Origin: Phycisphaeraceae bacterium | Lineage (GTDB): Bacteria; Planctomycetota; Phycisphaerae; Phycisphaerales; UBA1924 | Reading direction: 5' to 3' | Assembly: GCA_019454185.1 (NCBI GenBank) | Contig: CP075368.1 | Location: 1,835,649-1,899,648 of the forward strand | DNA length: 64,000 nt | Translations under genes and position numbers: made by a program | Shown: one piece after another, positions 25,603 through 33,509 of the stretch | How the letters are laid out: every line of letters begins with the position of its first letter | How positions within the stretch are numbered: position 1 is the first letter of the stretch | The notes under the pieces: model-generated | Seen by the model: the letters and a program-made list of their open reading frames with translations, nothing else | Databases searched by the model: none | Told to the model about the DNA's origin: nothing

Positions 25603-26514
25603 TCACCCGCTCCGTCCTATCGCCCGCCTCCTCGAAGGTCCGGTCCAGTGCCTCTCGCGCGAGACGACCCCCACTTCAACGCCCTCGGAACGGAGTTGTG
25701 CGGCGTGCGTGTGTCGCAGCCCGTGGGAGTGGACGCGCTTGGCGATCCCGGCTTGCCGCCCGAGTCGCTTCATCAGCCGACGCACGTACCCGGTCGTAAC
25801 GGGCGTGCCGAACGCCGTGCAGAGCAGTGGCGCGGCGGCGAGGGGATCACGCTGGCCGTCACCCGCCCGTCCTCGTGGGGGGGTCGCCCGTGCCGCCACC
25901 CGCCCCCCCACAGGTTGGCCCCTGCTTCGTTCGGCGAGCCAGGCCGCCACGACGGCCGCCGCCCCGGGGTCGAGACCCACGGCCCGGTACCGGTCGCCCT
26001 TGCCGTGCAGGACGCGGATCACCCCGTTCTCGAGGTCCACGTCCTTGGGCTGGAGGGCCAGCGCCTCGGAGACCCGGAGCCCGGCGCGGTACATCAGCGT
26101 GATCAGCGCGCGGTTCCGGAGGGCGACGGGGGTGTACCGGCCGCAGGCGTCCAAGAGAGCCCGGACCTCCTCGTCCGTCAGCACCTCGGGCGGCAGGCGG
26201 CGCTTGGGCTTGGGGCGGCGGGTCCGACAGGAGGGCGCGGCCGTTGCGGCCACGGCGGCCGTGGTTTCCCCCCGTCGTTCTTCCCGTGCGACACAGGCGA
26301 TACGTGCGCCACGTTGTTTCGCGATCTTCCGTTCGACGCGCTCGCCTGCGGCCCATGCGGCCCGTTGGTTCGGAACATCTTTCCGACGCCGGCGCGTACT
26401 TCCGCCCCCGTCGCCCCGATCTGCCTTCCTCTCTTGCATGCCCTTGCTCCCGCTGGGGTTACCGCTCGGGGAGCCGTTCGCGGGAGCATCCCGCGGCTTC
26501 GTTCCGGCGACCAA
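25603..26514 (-). pseudogene. Truncated tyrosine recombinase (module 2)
   Basis: The frame codes 303 residues and matches the module 1 recombinase from the RAAWAAGERVERKIAKQRGARIACVAREE stretch through HGLRHTHAAQLRSEGVEVGVVSRE, then switches to unrelated sequence. The GH motif and nucleophile Tyr are lost, so it cannot recombine DNA. Homology breaks near 25663. A Gly-rich insertion (about 25850-25915) widens the loop before HGLRH. The N-terminus is longer than in module 1. The 220 bp between the activator gene and this frame show nothing recognised. Confidence 0.85.
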
Positions 26515-26790
26515 AGCGGCACCGGGTGATGGAGGGGGGAGCAGGCGGTGAGTTCAAGCATCAAAGCGACAGGTGTCACTGAGGCTCGCGTATCTAGATC
26601 TCTGTTGGCACATATACCCGAGATGACGACTCGCGTGTGCGCGAAGTTCGTGTTGGAGTGTTCGGATTTGCATTGCTCGCGCTGGGACGACCTTGTAAAG
26701 TGACCCTCCAAGGTCCACCGCAACTGCTCTTGGCCGACGGTGGTGATGCGTTGAACAAAGCCAGAGACTAGTAGATAGGAGGAGGTATCC
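26515..26790 (+). promoter_or_regulatory. Cargo gene leader, module 2
   Basis: Module-conserved sequence ends near 26555; the remaining approximately 235 bp are unique to module 2. A strong ribosome-binding site, AGGAGGAGG, lies 5-13 nt before the cargo ATG. No clear -35/-10 pair. Confidence 0.5.
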
Positions 26791-28149
26791 ATGCAAGCGA
26801 TCTTCAACGGAGTCGTTCGAAAGACTCAACGCGTCTTGTCGGTTTTAGCCGTCGGCGCAGCGGCGACGACCACCCACGCGCAGTGCGACCCGGCAAAACT
26901 GTTTGGGCCCGATCAGCAGTTCGCCACCGGCAGCCTTCCTCAGTCCGTGGCGATCGGCGACCTCAACGGCGACGGCGTGTCCGACTTCGCGGTCACGAAT
27001 GTTGGTCCGAATACCGTCAGCGTGCTGCTCGGCAACGGCGACGGTACCTTTCAGCCACGCCAAGTCTTTGCGACCGGTACCACCCCCAGCTTCGTGGCGA
27101 TCTCCGACCTCGATGGGAACGGCACGCTCGACCTCGCCGTCACGAACGCTGGCGGATTTTTCAACCCCGGCAACACTGTCAGCGTGCTGCTGGGCAACGG
27201 CGACGGGACCTTCCAGATACGCCAAGACTTCGCCACTGGCATTCGTCCCAGCTCCGTTGCGATCAGCGACCTCAACGGCGACGGCGTGCCCGATCTCGCC
27301 GTTGCGAACGAAGTCTCCAACACCGTCAGCGTGCTGCTGGGCAACGGCGACGGGACCTTCCAGACACGCCAGGACTTCGCCACAGGCAGTCGTCCCAGCT
27401 CCATTGTGATCGGTGATTTCAACGGCGACGGCGAGCTCGATCTCGCCGTCGTGAATATAGACTCCGACACCGTCAGCGTGCTGCTTGGCAACGGTGATGG
27501 TACCTTCCAGACACGCCAGGACTTCGCCAGCAGCGATTTTCCCTTATCCTTGGCGACGGGCGACCTCAACGGCGACGGTGTGCCCGACCTCGCCGTCGCT
27601 AACGTTGACTCCAACACAGTAAGCGTGCTGCTGGGCAACGGCGACGGCACCTTCCAGCCCCGTGAAGACTTCGCAACTGGTAGCAGTCCCTATGCCGTGA
27701 CGATCGGCGACCTCAACGGCGACGGCGTGCCCGACCTCGTCGTCGCGAACGCTGGCTTTGACTCCAACAGCGTCAGCGTGCTGCTCGGCAACGGCGATGG
27801 TACCTTTCAGCCACGCCAAGACTTTGCGACCGGTACCACCCCCAGCTTCGTGGCGATCTCCGATCTCGACGGGAACGGCACGCTCGACCTCGCCGTCACG
27901 AATCAAGGCTCAAACACCGTCAGTGTGCTGCTGAATCAGTGCGTTGCGACACCCTGCGCCGCTGATTACAACGGGTCCGGAGACGTGGGTGACATCATCG
28001 ACTTCCTCGACTTCATGGACGACTTCGGGTCGTGCACCAATCTCCCCGCGCCCTGCGGCCAGTTCGGCAACCCGGACATCAACGGCGACACGATCGTGGA
28101 TATCGTGGACTTCCTCGACTTCATCGATGCGTTCGCGCAAGGGTGTTGA
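26791..28149 (+). CDS. Secreted FG-GAP/VCBS repeat protein with GC-type dockerin-like tail
   Basis: 452 residues. Signal peptide ending TTTHAQ. Seven FG-GAP-type repeats of about 49 residues follow, each beginning FATG..P and containing a Ca-binding DLNGDGVPDLAVAN and VSVLLGNGDGTFQ, a beta-propeller-forming pattern. The last 65 residues are the same EF-hand-like tail as in the protein at 12980 (ADYNGSGDVGDIIDFLDF, DINGDTIVDIVDFLDF, FAQGC). Repeats two and seven are nearly identical in DNA, suggesting recombination between repeats. Cell-surface binding role inferred. Module 2 cargo. Confidence 0.92.
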   Translation: MQAIFNGVVRKTQRVLSVLAVGAAATTTHAQCDPAKLFGPDQQFATGSLPQSVAIGDLNGDGVSDFAVTNVGPNTVSVLLGNGDGTFQPRQVFATGTTPSFVAISDLDGNGTLDLAVTNAGGFFNPGNTVSVLLGNGDGTFQIRQDFATGIRPSSVAISDLNGDGVPDLAVANEVSNTVSVLLGNGDGTFQTRQDFATGSRPSSIVIGDFNGDGELDLAVVNIDSDTVSVLLGNGDGTFQTRQDFASSDFPLSLATGDLNGDGVPDLAVANVDSNTVSVLLGNGDGTFQPREDFATGSSPYAVTIGDLNGDGVPDLVVANAGFDSNSVSVLLGNGDGTFQPRQDFATGTTPSFVAISDLDGNGTLDLAVTNQGSNTVSVLLNQCVATPCAADYNGSGDVGDIIDFLDFMDDFGSCTNLPAPCGQFGNPDINGDTIVDIVDFLDFIDAFAQGC

Positions 28150-28278
28150 GGCAGTCGGCTTCTCGCCGCCGGGCTCTGTGCCTTCCCAAGTTCCGACCTC
28201 CGGTGATGCTGTTGTGGCATTGCGCTGGTTCTGTGACGGGAGCGGTGGCCGATCAGCAGAACGTGGGGTATATTGGTC

Positions 28279-28394
28279 GTAGATCCTCCCAAGACGCTGT
28301 TGCGACTGGTTGATCAGCAGCATCCGCGTCGCGGCCCGATCGGGCCAAGCGTCTTCAGCAGCCAGCCTCTTCCTCAACGGGAAGGGGCTGGTTT
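28279..28394 (+). ncRNA. Structured small RNA, copy 2
   Basis: Same layout as copy 1: TATATT at 28269-28274, leader GUAGAUCCUCCC, outer helix now AAGACGC/GCGUCUU (both strands changed), inner helix GCGAC/GUCGC, hairpin GGCCC-gauc-GGGCC, CAGCAGCCAG, and a terminator hairpin with a different loop followed by TTT. It sits at the same place in module 2 as copy 1 does in module 1. Confidence 0.72.
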
Positions 28395-28649
28395 CATGGT
28401 GGGGCCGCATGGTCCGCGCGACGCTCGCACTGCAGAAGTCGTGTTTCAACGTATCGCATGTGTCGCATGTATCGCGGCATGGCAGAACACATGGTGCAAA
28501 GCATGGCCGCAACGGCCGCACGGCCCCGGGCTGCACTCCATCCCCCAGCCCCGCTTTCAATCGCGGAACGTAGCCCACGGATGCCGCGTTCCCGCACCCG
28601 GCGTGAGCGTCTTCCCAGTCAACGGGCCGCATGGGCCGCACGGGTCCAC

Positions 28650-29408
28650 CTACGCCGTCGCGTCCCTTGCCGCCCGCACGGCCGCTGCCACGCGCTTGGT
28701 CAGGTCGTGCGCTTCGTCGGCGGTCGCATCGAGCGCCTCCCGCGCCAGACGCATCTGCTCCTCCCACGGCGTACCGGGAGGTGGGGGAACGTGCTTGTTC
28801 GGGTCCAGATTCGCCAGGCGCTCCGCCTCCCGGAAGTCCCCGCGGGCCCACGCCAGCGTCTCCTGGATGTGCCGGTACGTCTCGCCGTCGGTGTGCTCGG
28901 GCTTCACCAGCGCCAAGCCCGGCTCGCGCGCTGCCTTCAGGGCGCAGATCCGGTGCGTGAGCATGTTGTCGCGGGCGCGGCTCTCGGCGTCGTCGCGCTG
29001 CGACTGCCGCTCCATCCGAGTCAGACGCGACCTCAGCGATCGCATGGGCGGCTCCTCCTGGCTACGACGTGACGCGAACGTCCCGCCCGCCGCGAGCCAC
29101 TGCTCCAGCGGGTTCGGCGCGGCCTTGTCGAGGATCACCAGCCGAGGATGCGACACGCGTCCGCAGCGGTCGCACCCGATCCGGTCGCCTGGCTTGGTGG
29201 TCAGATCGCACTCGGGCGGCCCCTGCACGAAGTGCTGCGGCCAGCCGCGCCCGTTGCACCTCGGACACTCGCCGACGATGTCGCGCCGATCCTCCAGCCG
29301 CTTTATCGCGGCGACCTGCCTGCTAAGGAAGACGTCCCTGCTTCGCCGTCGCCATCGGTGCCTCCAGCGCGGCGTGACACCGCGCTGAAAACCGGGATCT
29401 GGCTGCAC
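28650..29408 (-). CDS. Fused zinc-ribbon and coiled-coil protein of module 2
   Basis: 252 residues. Residues 1-110 equal the zinc-ribbon protein at 14963 (CPRCNGRGW ... CDRCGRVSHPRLVILD), and residues 122-252 equal the protein at 14551 (MRSLRSRLTRMERQSQRDD). In module 1 they are separate; here a 2-nt difference removes the stop (GGTFASRRSQEEPP bridge) and makes one frame. The internal ATG may still be used. Function unknown. Which state is ancestral cannot be told from two copies. Confidence 0.62.
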   Translation of the reverse strand: MQPDPGFQRGVTPRWRHRWRRRSRDVFLSRQVAAIKRLEDRRDIVGECPRCNGRGWPQHFVQGPPECDLTTKPGDRIGCDRCGRVSHPRLVILDKAAPNPLEQWLAAGGTFASRRSQEEPPMRSLRSRLTRMERQSQRDDAESRARDNMLTHRICALKAAREPGLALVKPEHTDGETYRHIQETLAWARGDFREAERLANLDPNKHVPPPPGTPWEEQMRLAREALDATADEAHDLTKRVAAAVRAARDATA

Positions 29409-29462
29409 CGACGTTCACGTCGGGTATACGCAACTCGCGTATTCAGCAAGGGTTACAAGAAG

Positions 29463-29535
29463 TGGAGCGGAGGAGAGTCGAACTCCCGACCTCATCATTG
29501 CGAACGATGCGCTCTACCAACTGAGCTACCGCCCC
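29463..29535 (-). tRNA. tRNA-Ala(CGC)
   Basis: 73 nt on the minus strand. Acceptor GGGGCGG/CCGCTCC with the G3:U70 pair that marks alanine tRNAs, D-arm AGCTCAGTTGGTAGAGC, anticodon loop TTCGCAA (anticodon CGC, reads GCG), T-arm GGTTCGAC-like (gggagttcgactctcc), discriminator A73. CCA not encoded. Its 3' 43 nt are duplicated at 15372-15414. Module 2 ends at its 3' side; a hairpin (aatacgcgagttgcgtat) about 35 nt downstream may terminate it. Confidence 0.97.
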
Positions 29536-29698
29536 ATCGCGGCAACAGTATAGCCCCGCACGCACGAATCGTCATGGATCATGCCCACGCCCGACCCCGG
29601 CAGTCCCCGACACAACGCCATCACCGCCACGCTCGACTTCATCACGCCCCGTCGAACCCGTCGCACGTGCAATGTCCCACCACGCCGGATATGCTTCT

Positions 29699-29714
29699 TG
29701 AGAATGAATTATCA
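29699..29714 (+). promoter_or_regulatory. Zur/Fur-like operator
   Basis: TGAGAATGAATTATCA: TGATAAT-type half sites around 2 nt, one mismatch in the left half, right half perfect. It is AT-rich in GC-rich surroundings and lies 110 bp before the znuA start used here, so zinc-dependent repression by a Zur-type protein is likely. Confidence 0.5.
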
Positions 29715-29823
29715 AATACACACCCGCACGCTCCGCATAGTTTCGGCTGCATCCCATTCCCTGGCCGATCTCGCGCACGCCGCACCCGCAGCACCCACCT
29801 CGCTTCCGCATCGCCGCACGGCG

Positions 29824-30762
29824 ATGGCCGTCCTCCTCGCGATGCTGGCGTGGCTCGCCGCCTTCGCGGGCGGATGCTCCGAACGCGCCGCGGCTTCCGC
29901 GAAGCGATCGCCCGGCCCGATGCGGGTCGTGGTCACGCTCGCACCGCTCGAAGGTATCGTTCGCCCGCTCCTTCCCGAGAACGCCACTGTCCGCGTGCTC
30001 ATCCCGCCCGGGCGTTCCGAGCACGGGTACGAGCCGACAGTACAAGACATCCTCGCGCTCGAACAAGCCGACGTAGTCGTACTTGTCGGCATGGGCCTTG
30101 AGTCGAGCGTCGATGCCGCGCTGCGCAAACGGCCCCGCCCGTATCGCCATGAGGCACGGCTCGGCGTCATCCTCGGCCTCGAAGACTCTCACGGCGGCCA
30201 TGGCCACGACCACCACGACCACGACCATCACGATCACGGCGACCACGCCCACGCCATCGATCCCCACGTCTGGCTCGACCCGATCCTTGTGAAGCAGTTC
30301 CTCCCCGAGATCGCGCGCCTCGTCGGCGTCAGCATCTCGGAATCAAACCTGGGCGATGCCACATCCGTCGCTCCGGCACTCGCCTCACTGCTCTCGCGTA
30401 TCGACGAAGTTGATGCCGCCTACCGCCGCGATCTCTCTCCGATCGCCGGCCGTGCGATCATCACCCACCACGCCGCGTTCGGGCGCCTCGCCGAACGCTA
30501 CGGTCTCCGCGTCGTCGAGGTGATCCGACCCGTCGAGGGCGCAGAGCTGACGCCCGCAAACCTCGCACAGGTCACGGAAGCGATCTCCCGCGAGGGTGTT
30601 CGGGCGATCTTCGTTGAGCCGCAGTTCGACGCACGCGGCGCAAACCTGATCGCGCAACGTGCCGGCGTGCGGCTCGGCACGCTCGACCCGCTCGGAACCG
30701 GCGACTGGTTCGCCATGATGGAGGCGAATCTCCGATCACTCGTCTCCAATCTCTCCGACTGA
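29824..30762 (+). CDS. znuA: Zinc ABC transporter substrate-binding lipoprotein
   Basis: 312 residues. Lipoprotein signal MAVLLAMLAWLAAFAGGC (lipobox FAGGC). Cluster A-1/ZnuA fold: VVVTLAPLEGIVRPLL, a His/Asp-rich metal-collecting loop (HGHDHHDHDHHDHGDHAHA), IDPHVWLDPILVKQF, ITHHAAFGRLAERYGL, and IFVEPQFDARGANLIAQ, all with the expected metal-binding His, Glu or Asp. The earlier ATG at 29704 lies inside the Zur-like operator and gives no sensible leader, so 29824 is preferred. First gene of znuA-znuC-znuB. Confidence 0.94.
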   Translation: MAVLLAMLAWLAAFAGGCSERAAASAKRSPGPMRVVVTLAPLEGIVRPLLPENATVRVLIPPGRSEHGYEPTVQDILALEQADVVVLVGMGLESSVDAALRKRPRPYRHEARLGVILGLEDSHGGHGHDHHDHDHHDHGDHAHAIDPHVWLDPILVKQFLPEIARLVGVSISESNLGDATSVAPALASLLSRIDEVDAAYRRDLSPIAGRAIITHHAAFGRLAERYGLRVVEVIRPVEGAELTPANLAQVTEAISREGVRAIFVEPQFDARGANLIAQRAGVRLGTLDPLGTGDWFAMMEANLRSLVSNLSD

Positions 30763-30822
30763 TCCGCTTCACGCCGATACCAGTGTGCGACCACGCCGCA
30801 CACACACCCTCACTACCGCCCC

Positions 30823-31722
30823 ATGCACACCGAACCCGCGAACGACATCGCCATCGATATCCGCGACGTCTCATTCGCCTACCCACGCTCGGGCGGCACG
30901 CCGCTCGTCGCGCTCGAGCGCGTCTCGATACAGGTTCGCTCGGGCGAACGCCTGGGCATCCTCGGCCCCAACGGTGGCGGCAAATCGACGCTCCTCAAAC
31001 TCATGCTCGGGCTTCTCACACCCGGCGACGGCGAGATCCTCATCTGCGGCCGACCTCCGCATGAAGCACGCCGAGCCCGACTTGTCGGCTACGTCGCCCA
31101 GCGTGTCGAGGCCGAACTCGCCTTTCCCATCAGCGCCCGCGAAGCCGTTCTCATAGCGATCGAACTCGGCACGCCTCCATGGGCAGGACGCTCACGCGCC
31201 TCACGCGATCTCGCATCGGAATGTCTCGAACGCGTCGGCGCGACCGCCTTCGCCGACAGGCCCGTCGGCTCCCTCTCAGGCGGACAGCTCCAACGAGTCA
31301 TGATCGCTCGCGCACTCGGCCGCCGCCCGCGCGTCCTCCTGATGGACGAGCCGACCGTCGGCATCGATCCCTCGGGTCAGCAACGCTTCGGCGAGCTGGT
31401 CTCGCGGCTCCGCACCGAACTCGGGCTCACCATCGTCATCGTCAGCCACGATGTCCGAGCCATCGCCGCCGGCTGCGACCGTGTTGCGTGCCTCAGCCGC
31501 ACACTGCATTACCACGACGCCCCCGCAGGGCTCACGCCCGCAGTGCTCGCAGAAGTCTTCAAGCACGATCTCGCCGCGGTCTTCGGCGATGTCCACATGG
31601 ATGCACACCGCGCAGCCGAGTGCGCAACGCCCGCGCACTCGCACACACACGCCCACGGCCCCGGATGCTCGCACGACCACTCAACCAGACCGCACGAGGG
31701 AACAGCCGGGGGTGAACCATGA
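30823..31722 (+). CDS. znuC: Zinc ABC transporter ATPase
   Basis: 299 residues. Walker A GPNGGGKST, signature LSGGQLQRVMIARAL, Walker B LLMDEPTVGID, switch His in IVSHDVRAIAAGC. The C-terminus carries a His-rich tail (HSHTHAHGPGCSHDH) after HDLAAVFGDVHMD, probably metal-binding. Starts 60 bp after znuA and overlaps znuB by 4 bp (ATGA). Confidence 0.94.
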   Translation: MHTEPANDIAIDIRDVSFAYPRSGGTPLVALERVSIQVRSGERLGILGPNGGGKSTLLKLMLGLLTPGDGEILICGRPPHEARRARLVGYVAQRVEAELAFPISAREAVLIAIELGTPPWAGRSRASRDLASECLERVGATAFADRPVGSLSGGQLQRVMIARALGRRPRVLLMDEPTVGIDPSGQQRFGELVSRLRTELGLTIVIVSHDVRAIAAGCDRVACLSRTLHYHDAPAGLTPAVLAEVFKHDLAAVFGDVHMDAHRAAECATPAHSHTHAHGPGCSHDHSTRPHEGTAGGEP

Positions 31723-32573
31723 ACACCCTCCGATACCTCACAGGCGGATCCGCCGACCTCTTCTGGCCCGGAGTGCTCACGCTTCTCATCGTCGCCACCG
31801 TCTGCTCGCTCCTCTCCGTCGTCGTTGTCCTCAAACGCATGGCGTTCGTCGGCCAGGGCGTCAGCCACGCGGGGTTCGGCGGCGTCGGCATCGCCGCGGC
31901 TCTGGGCGTCACGACCTCCGCGCCCGCCACGCTCAGCATCGTGCTCGCATTCTGCATCGCCTCGGCGTTCCTCATCGCCGCCCTCTCTCGTCGGCGTGAC
32001 ACCGAGCCCGACACCGCCATCGGCATCGTGCTCGTCGGTGCGATGGCGCTCGGCTCCGTGCTCCTCCACCTCGCTCATCAATGGCATCCGGCGGAGAGGG
32101 TCCCAGGATGGGAGGGCGTGCTCTTCGGCTCCATCCTCTTCTCGGGATGGACAGAAGCAATGTGGAGCGCGGGTGTCGCGGCGATCATCCTCGCGCTCGC
32201 AACGTGGTTCCGCCGCCCGGTTGTCGCGTGGGCATTCGACGAATCCGGTGCAGAGGCCATGGGCGTGCGTGTCGGCGCGATCCGCTCGCTCGTGCTCATA
32301 CTCATCACACTCGCGATCGTCCTTGCGATGAAGGTCGTCGGCGTCGTCCTCGCGACGGCTCTGCTCGTCCTCCCCGCCGCGACCGCGCTCACGCTCACCG
32401 ACCGATGGAAGCCGGTCCTCACGCTCTCCGTGCTCTGCGGAATGGGCGGCGCCACCGCTGGACTTATCCTGAGCTTCGAGGCCGATTGGCCGTCCGGAGC
32501 CGCAGTCGTGCTCTCGCTCGTCGGCATCTACGCGATCGCACGCATCACGCGCCCCGCTCTCGCCCGACGCTGA
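31719..32573 (+). CDS. znuB: Zinc ABC transporter permease
   Basis: 284 residues, eight or so hydrophobic helices, ABC-3 family. KRMAFVGQGVSHAGFGGVGIAAALG is the family hallmark; also AWAFDESGAEAMGVRVGAIRSLVLILITLAIVLAMKVVGVVLATALLVLPAATA. Start ATG overlaps the znuC stop. Last gene of the transporter operon. Confidence 0.95.
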   Translation: MNTLRYLTGGSADLFWPGVLTLLIVATVCSLLSVVVVLKRMAFVGQGVSHAGFGGVGIAAALGVTTSAPATLSIVLAFCIASAFLIAALSRRRDTEPDTAIGIVLVGAMALGSVLLHLAHQWHPAERVPGWEGVLFGSILFSGWTEAMWSAGVAAIILALATWFRRPVVAWAFDESGAEAMGVRVGAIRSLVLILITLAIVLAMKVVGVVLATALLVLPAATALTLTDRWKPVLTLSVLCGMGGATAGLILSFEADWPSGAAVVLSLVGIYAIARITRPALARR

Positions 32574-32647
32574 ACTACAGTTCGCTCCACATCCACCCTC
32601 CACACAGCACCCGCCGACGACACGCCGTCGCCGCCAAGAGGTGATCC

Positions 32648-32833
32648 ATGAAAGCAGAGACCATCCTCGCCGAACTCAACCGGCTCCGCAGCGATGTACC
32701 CAAGGACGCGTCCGATATCGAGTGGCTCACCCTCCACCACGTCTTCTGCTTCGTCTCCTACAAGATCGCGGACCTCCAGAAGTACCTGGACGAACAGGCC
32801 GCCAAAGGGGCATTCGACGACTTCGAGCCCTGA
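32648..32833 (+). CDS. Small conserved-looking protein of unknown function
   Basis: 61 residues: a short amphipathic helix (ETILAELNRLRSD), a hydrophobic aromatic stretch (WLTLHHVFCFVSYKIADLQKYLDE) and an acidic end. Ribosome-binding site AAGAGGTG lies 4-11 nt before the ATG. 74 bp after znuB on the same strand, so it may be the last cistron of that operon. I do not recognise it. Confidence 0.75.
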   Translation: MKAETILAELNRLRSDVPKDASDIEWLTLHHVFCFVSYKIADLQKYLDEQAAKGAFDDFEP

Positions 32834-32866
32834 CCCGGAGCAGTCATCCACACCCCGTTTGGGGTC

Positions 32867-32895
32867 TTGCATGCAGCGATCGGGTATGCAATACT
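32867..32895 (+). promoter_or_regulatory. Sigma-70-type promoter
   Basis: TTGCAT, 17-nt spacer, AATACT. Predicted start near 32902. It reads towards the 16S-tail-complementary site and the terminator at 33179, with no long gene in between. Confidence 0.5.
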
Positions 32896-32896
32896 C

Positions 32897-33133
32897 ATGA
32901 CTCGTGGTGAGCAATCGGCCCTGAGGCGTTTCAATACTCGCCGACGACCGAAAGCAACCACGACGACCGTCATGGGTGTCCTTCCCATCACGGGCGGTGT
33001 GCCGCGGGCGACGGCTCGCGGGAAGGAGTCCGGCGGCAAACCTGTACAGGGTTCGCGGCGGCTGGACAGGTCCTTCGGTAAAGGAGGTGATCCAGTGATC
33101 AATGGTGACTGTACGAAGGGGCTCCGCTCGTAA
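32897..33133 (+). other. Short transcribed region with extended Shine-Dalgarno and possible micro-ORF
   Basis: AAAGGAGGTGATCC (33080-33093) is complementary over 14 nt to the usual 3' end of 16S rRNA. A GTG at 33095 follows at normal spacing and opens 12 codons (VINGDCTKGLRS, stop 33131-33133); an ATG at 33102 in another frame would give 38 residues rich in Arg. A longer in-frame ORF (ATG 32897) begins too close to the promoter to be read from it. Either a micro-protein gene or an RNA that binds ribosomes. The next base after the match departs from 16S, so it is not an rRNA remnant. Confidence 0.4.
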
Positions 33134-33178
33134 GAGCGCGCTCGACGGAGTTCGCGAGAGCGTGCCCCGACTGAACAC

Positions 33179-33216
33179 GCGGCCGAGGATCGTGAGATCC
33201 CCGGCCGCATTTCTTT
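33179..33216 (+). terminator. Factor-independent terminator
   Basis: gcggccg...ggatc-gtga-gatcc...cggccgc hairpin followed by atttcttt. It ends the transcript starting near 32902. Confidence 0.7.
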
Positions 33217-33233
33217 GACGCCGTCATCATCGC

Positions 33234-33400
33234 TAGAGCGGTTGAAGTTCAGGCGCAGCGGCTGGAGCGTCGGCGAGACAAGCGTGGCGCGGAGGCCGAA
33301 GCAGGCGTATCCCCAGTGATACGCCGATACAGGCCGACAATGCCACGCGAAGTCGCAGCCAGCTCCGGACGCTACGAATGGACTGAAACTGCTCTAACAG
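33234..33400. repeat. MITE-like element (167 bp)
   Basis: Ends share TAGAGCRGTT in inverted orientation (tagagcggtt at 33234, and tagagcagtt on the other strand at the right end, up to 33397). The centre has a perfect 8-bp stem ggcgtatc/gatacgcc (33304-33325). No coding capacity. Lies between two convergent terminators. Confidence 0.5.
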
Positions 33401-33429
33401 CGAACCTGCCCCACTCACCAACGCAAAAA

Positions 33430-33461
33430 GAACACTGGCCCGCCCGAAGGCGAGCCAGTGC
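33430..33461 (-). terminator. Terminator of the PEP-CTERM gene
   Basis: On the minus strand: cactggctcgcc-ttcg-ggcgggccagtg followed by ttcttttt. Confidence 0.8.
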
Positions 33462-33509
33462 CTGACTGTCTCAATCACGCCGAGCGGTCAGGCCCGACGT
33501 TCCTGTCGT

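Noticed and set aside
29572..30267. Minus-strand frame opposite znuA
   Set aside because: Val/Met-rich stretch is the antisense of the His-rich loop.
33080..33093. 16S rRNA 3'-end remnant
   Set aside because: The match to 16S stops at exactly the Shine-Dalgarno complement; neighbouring bases do not resemble rRNA.
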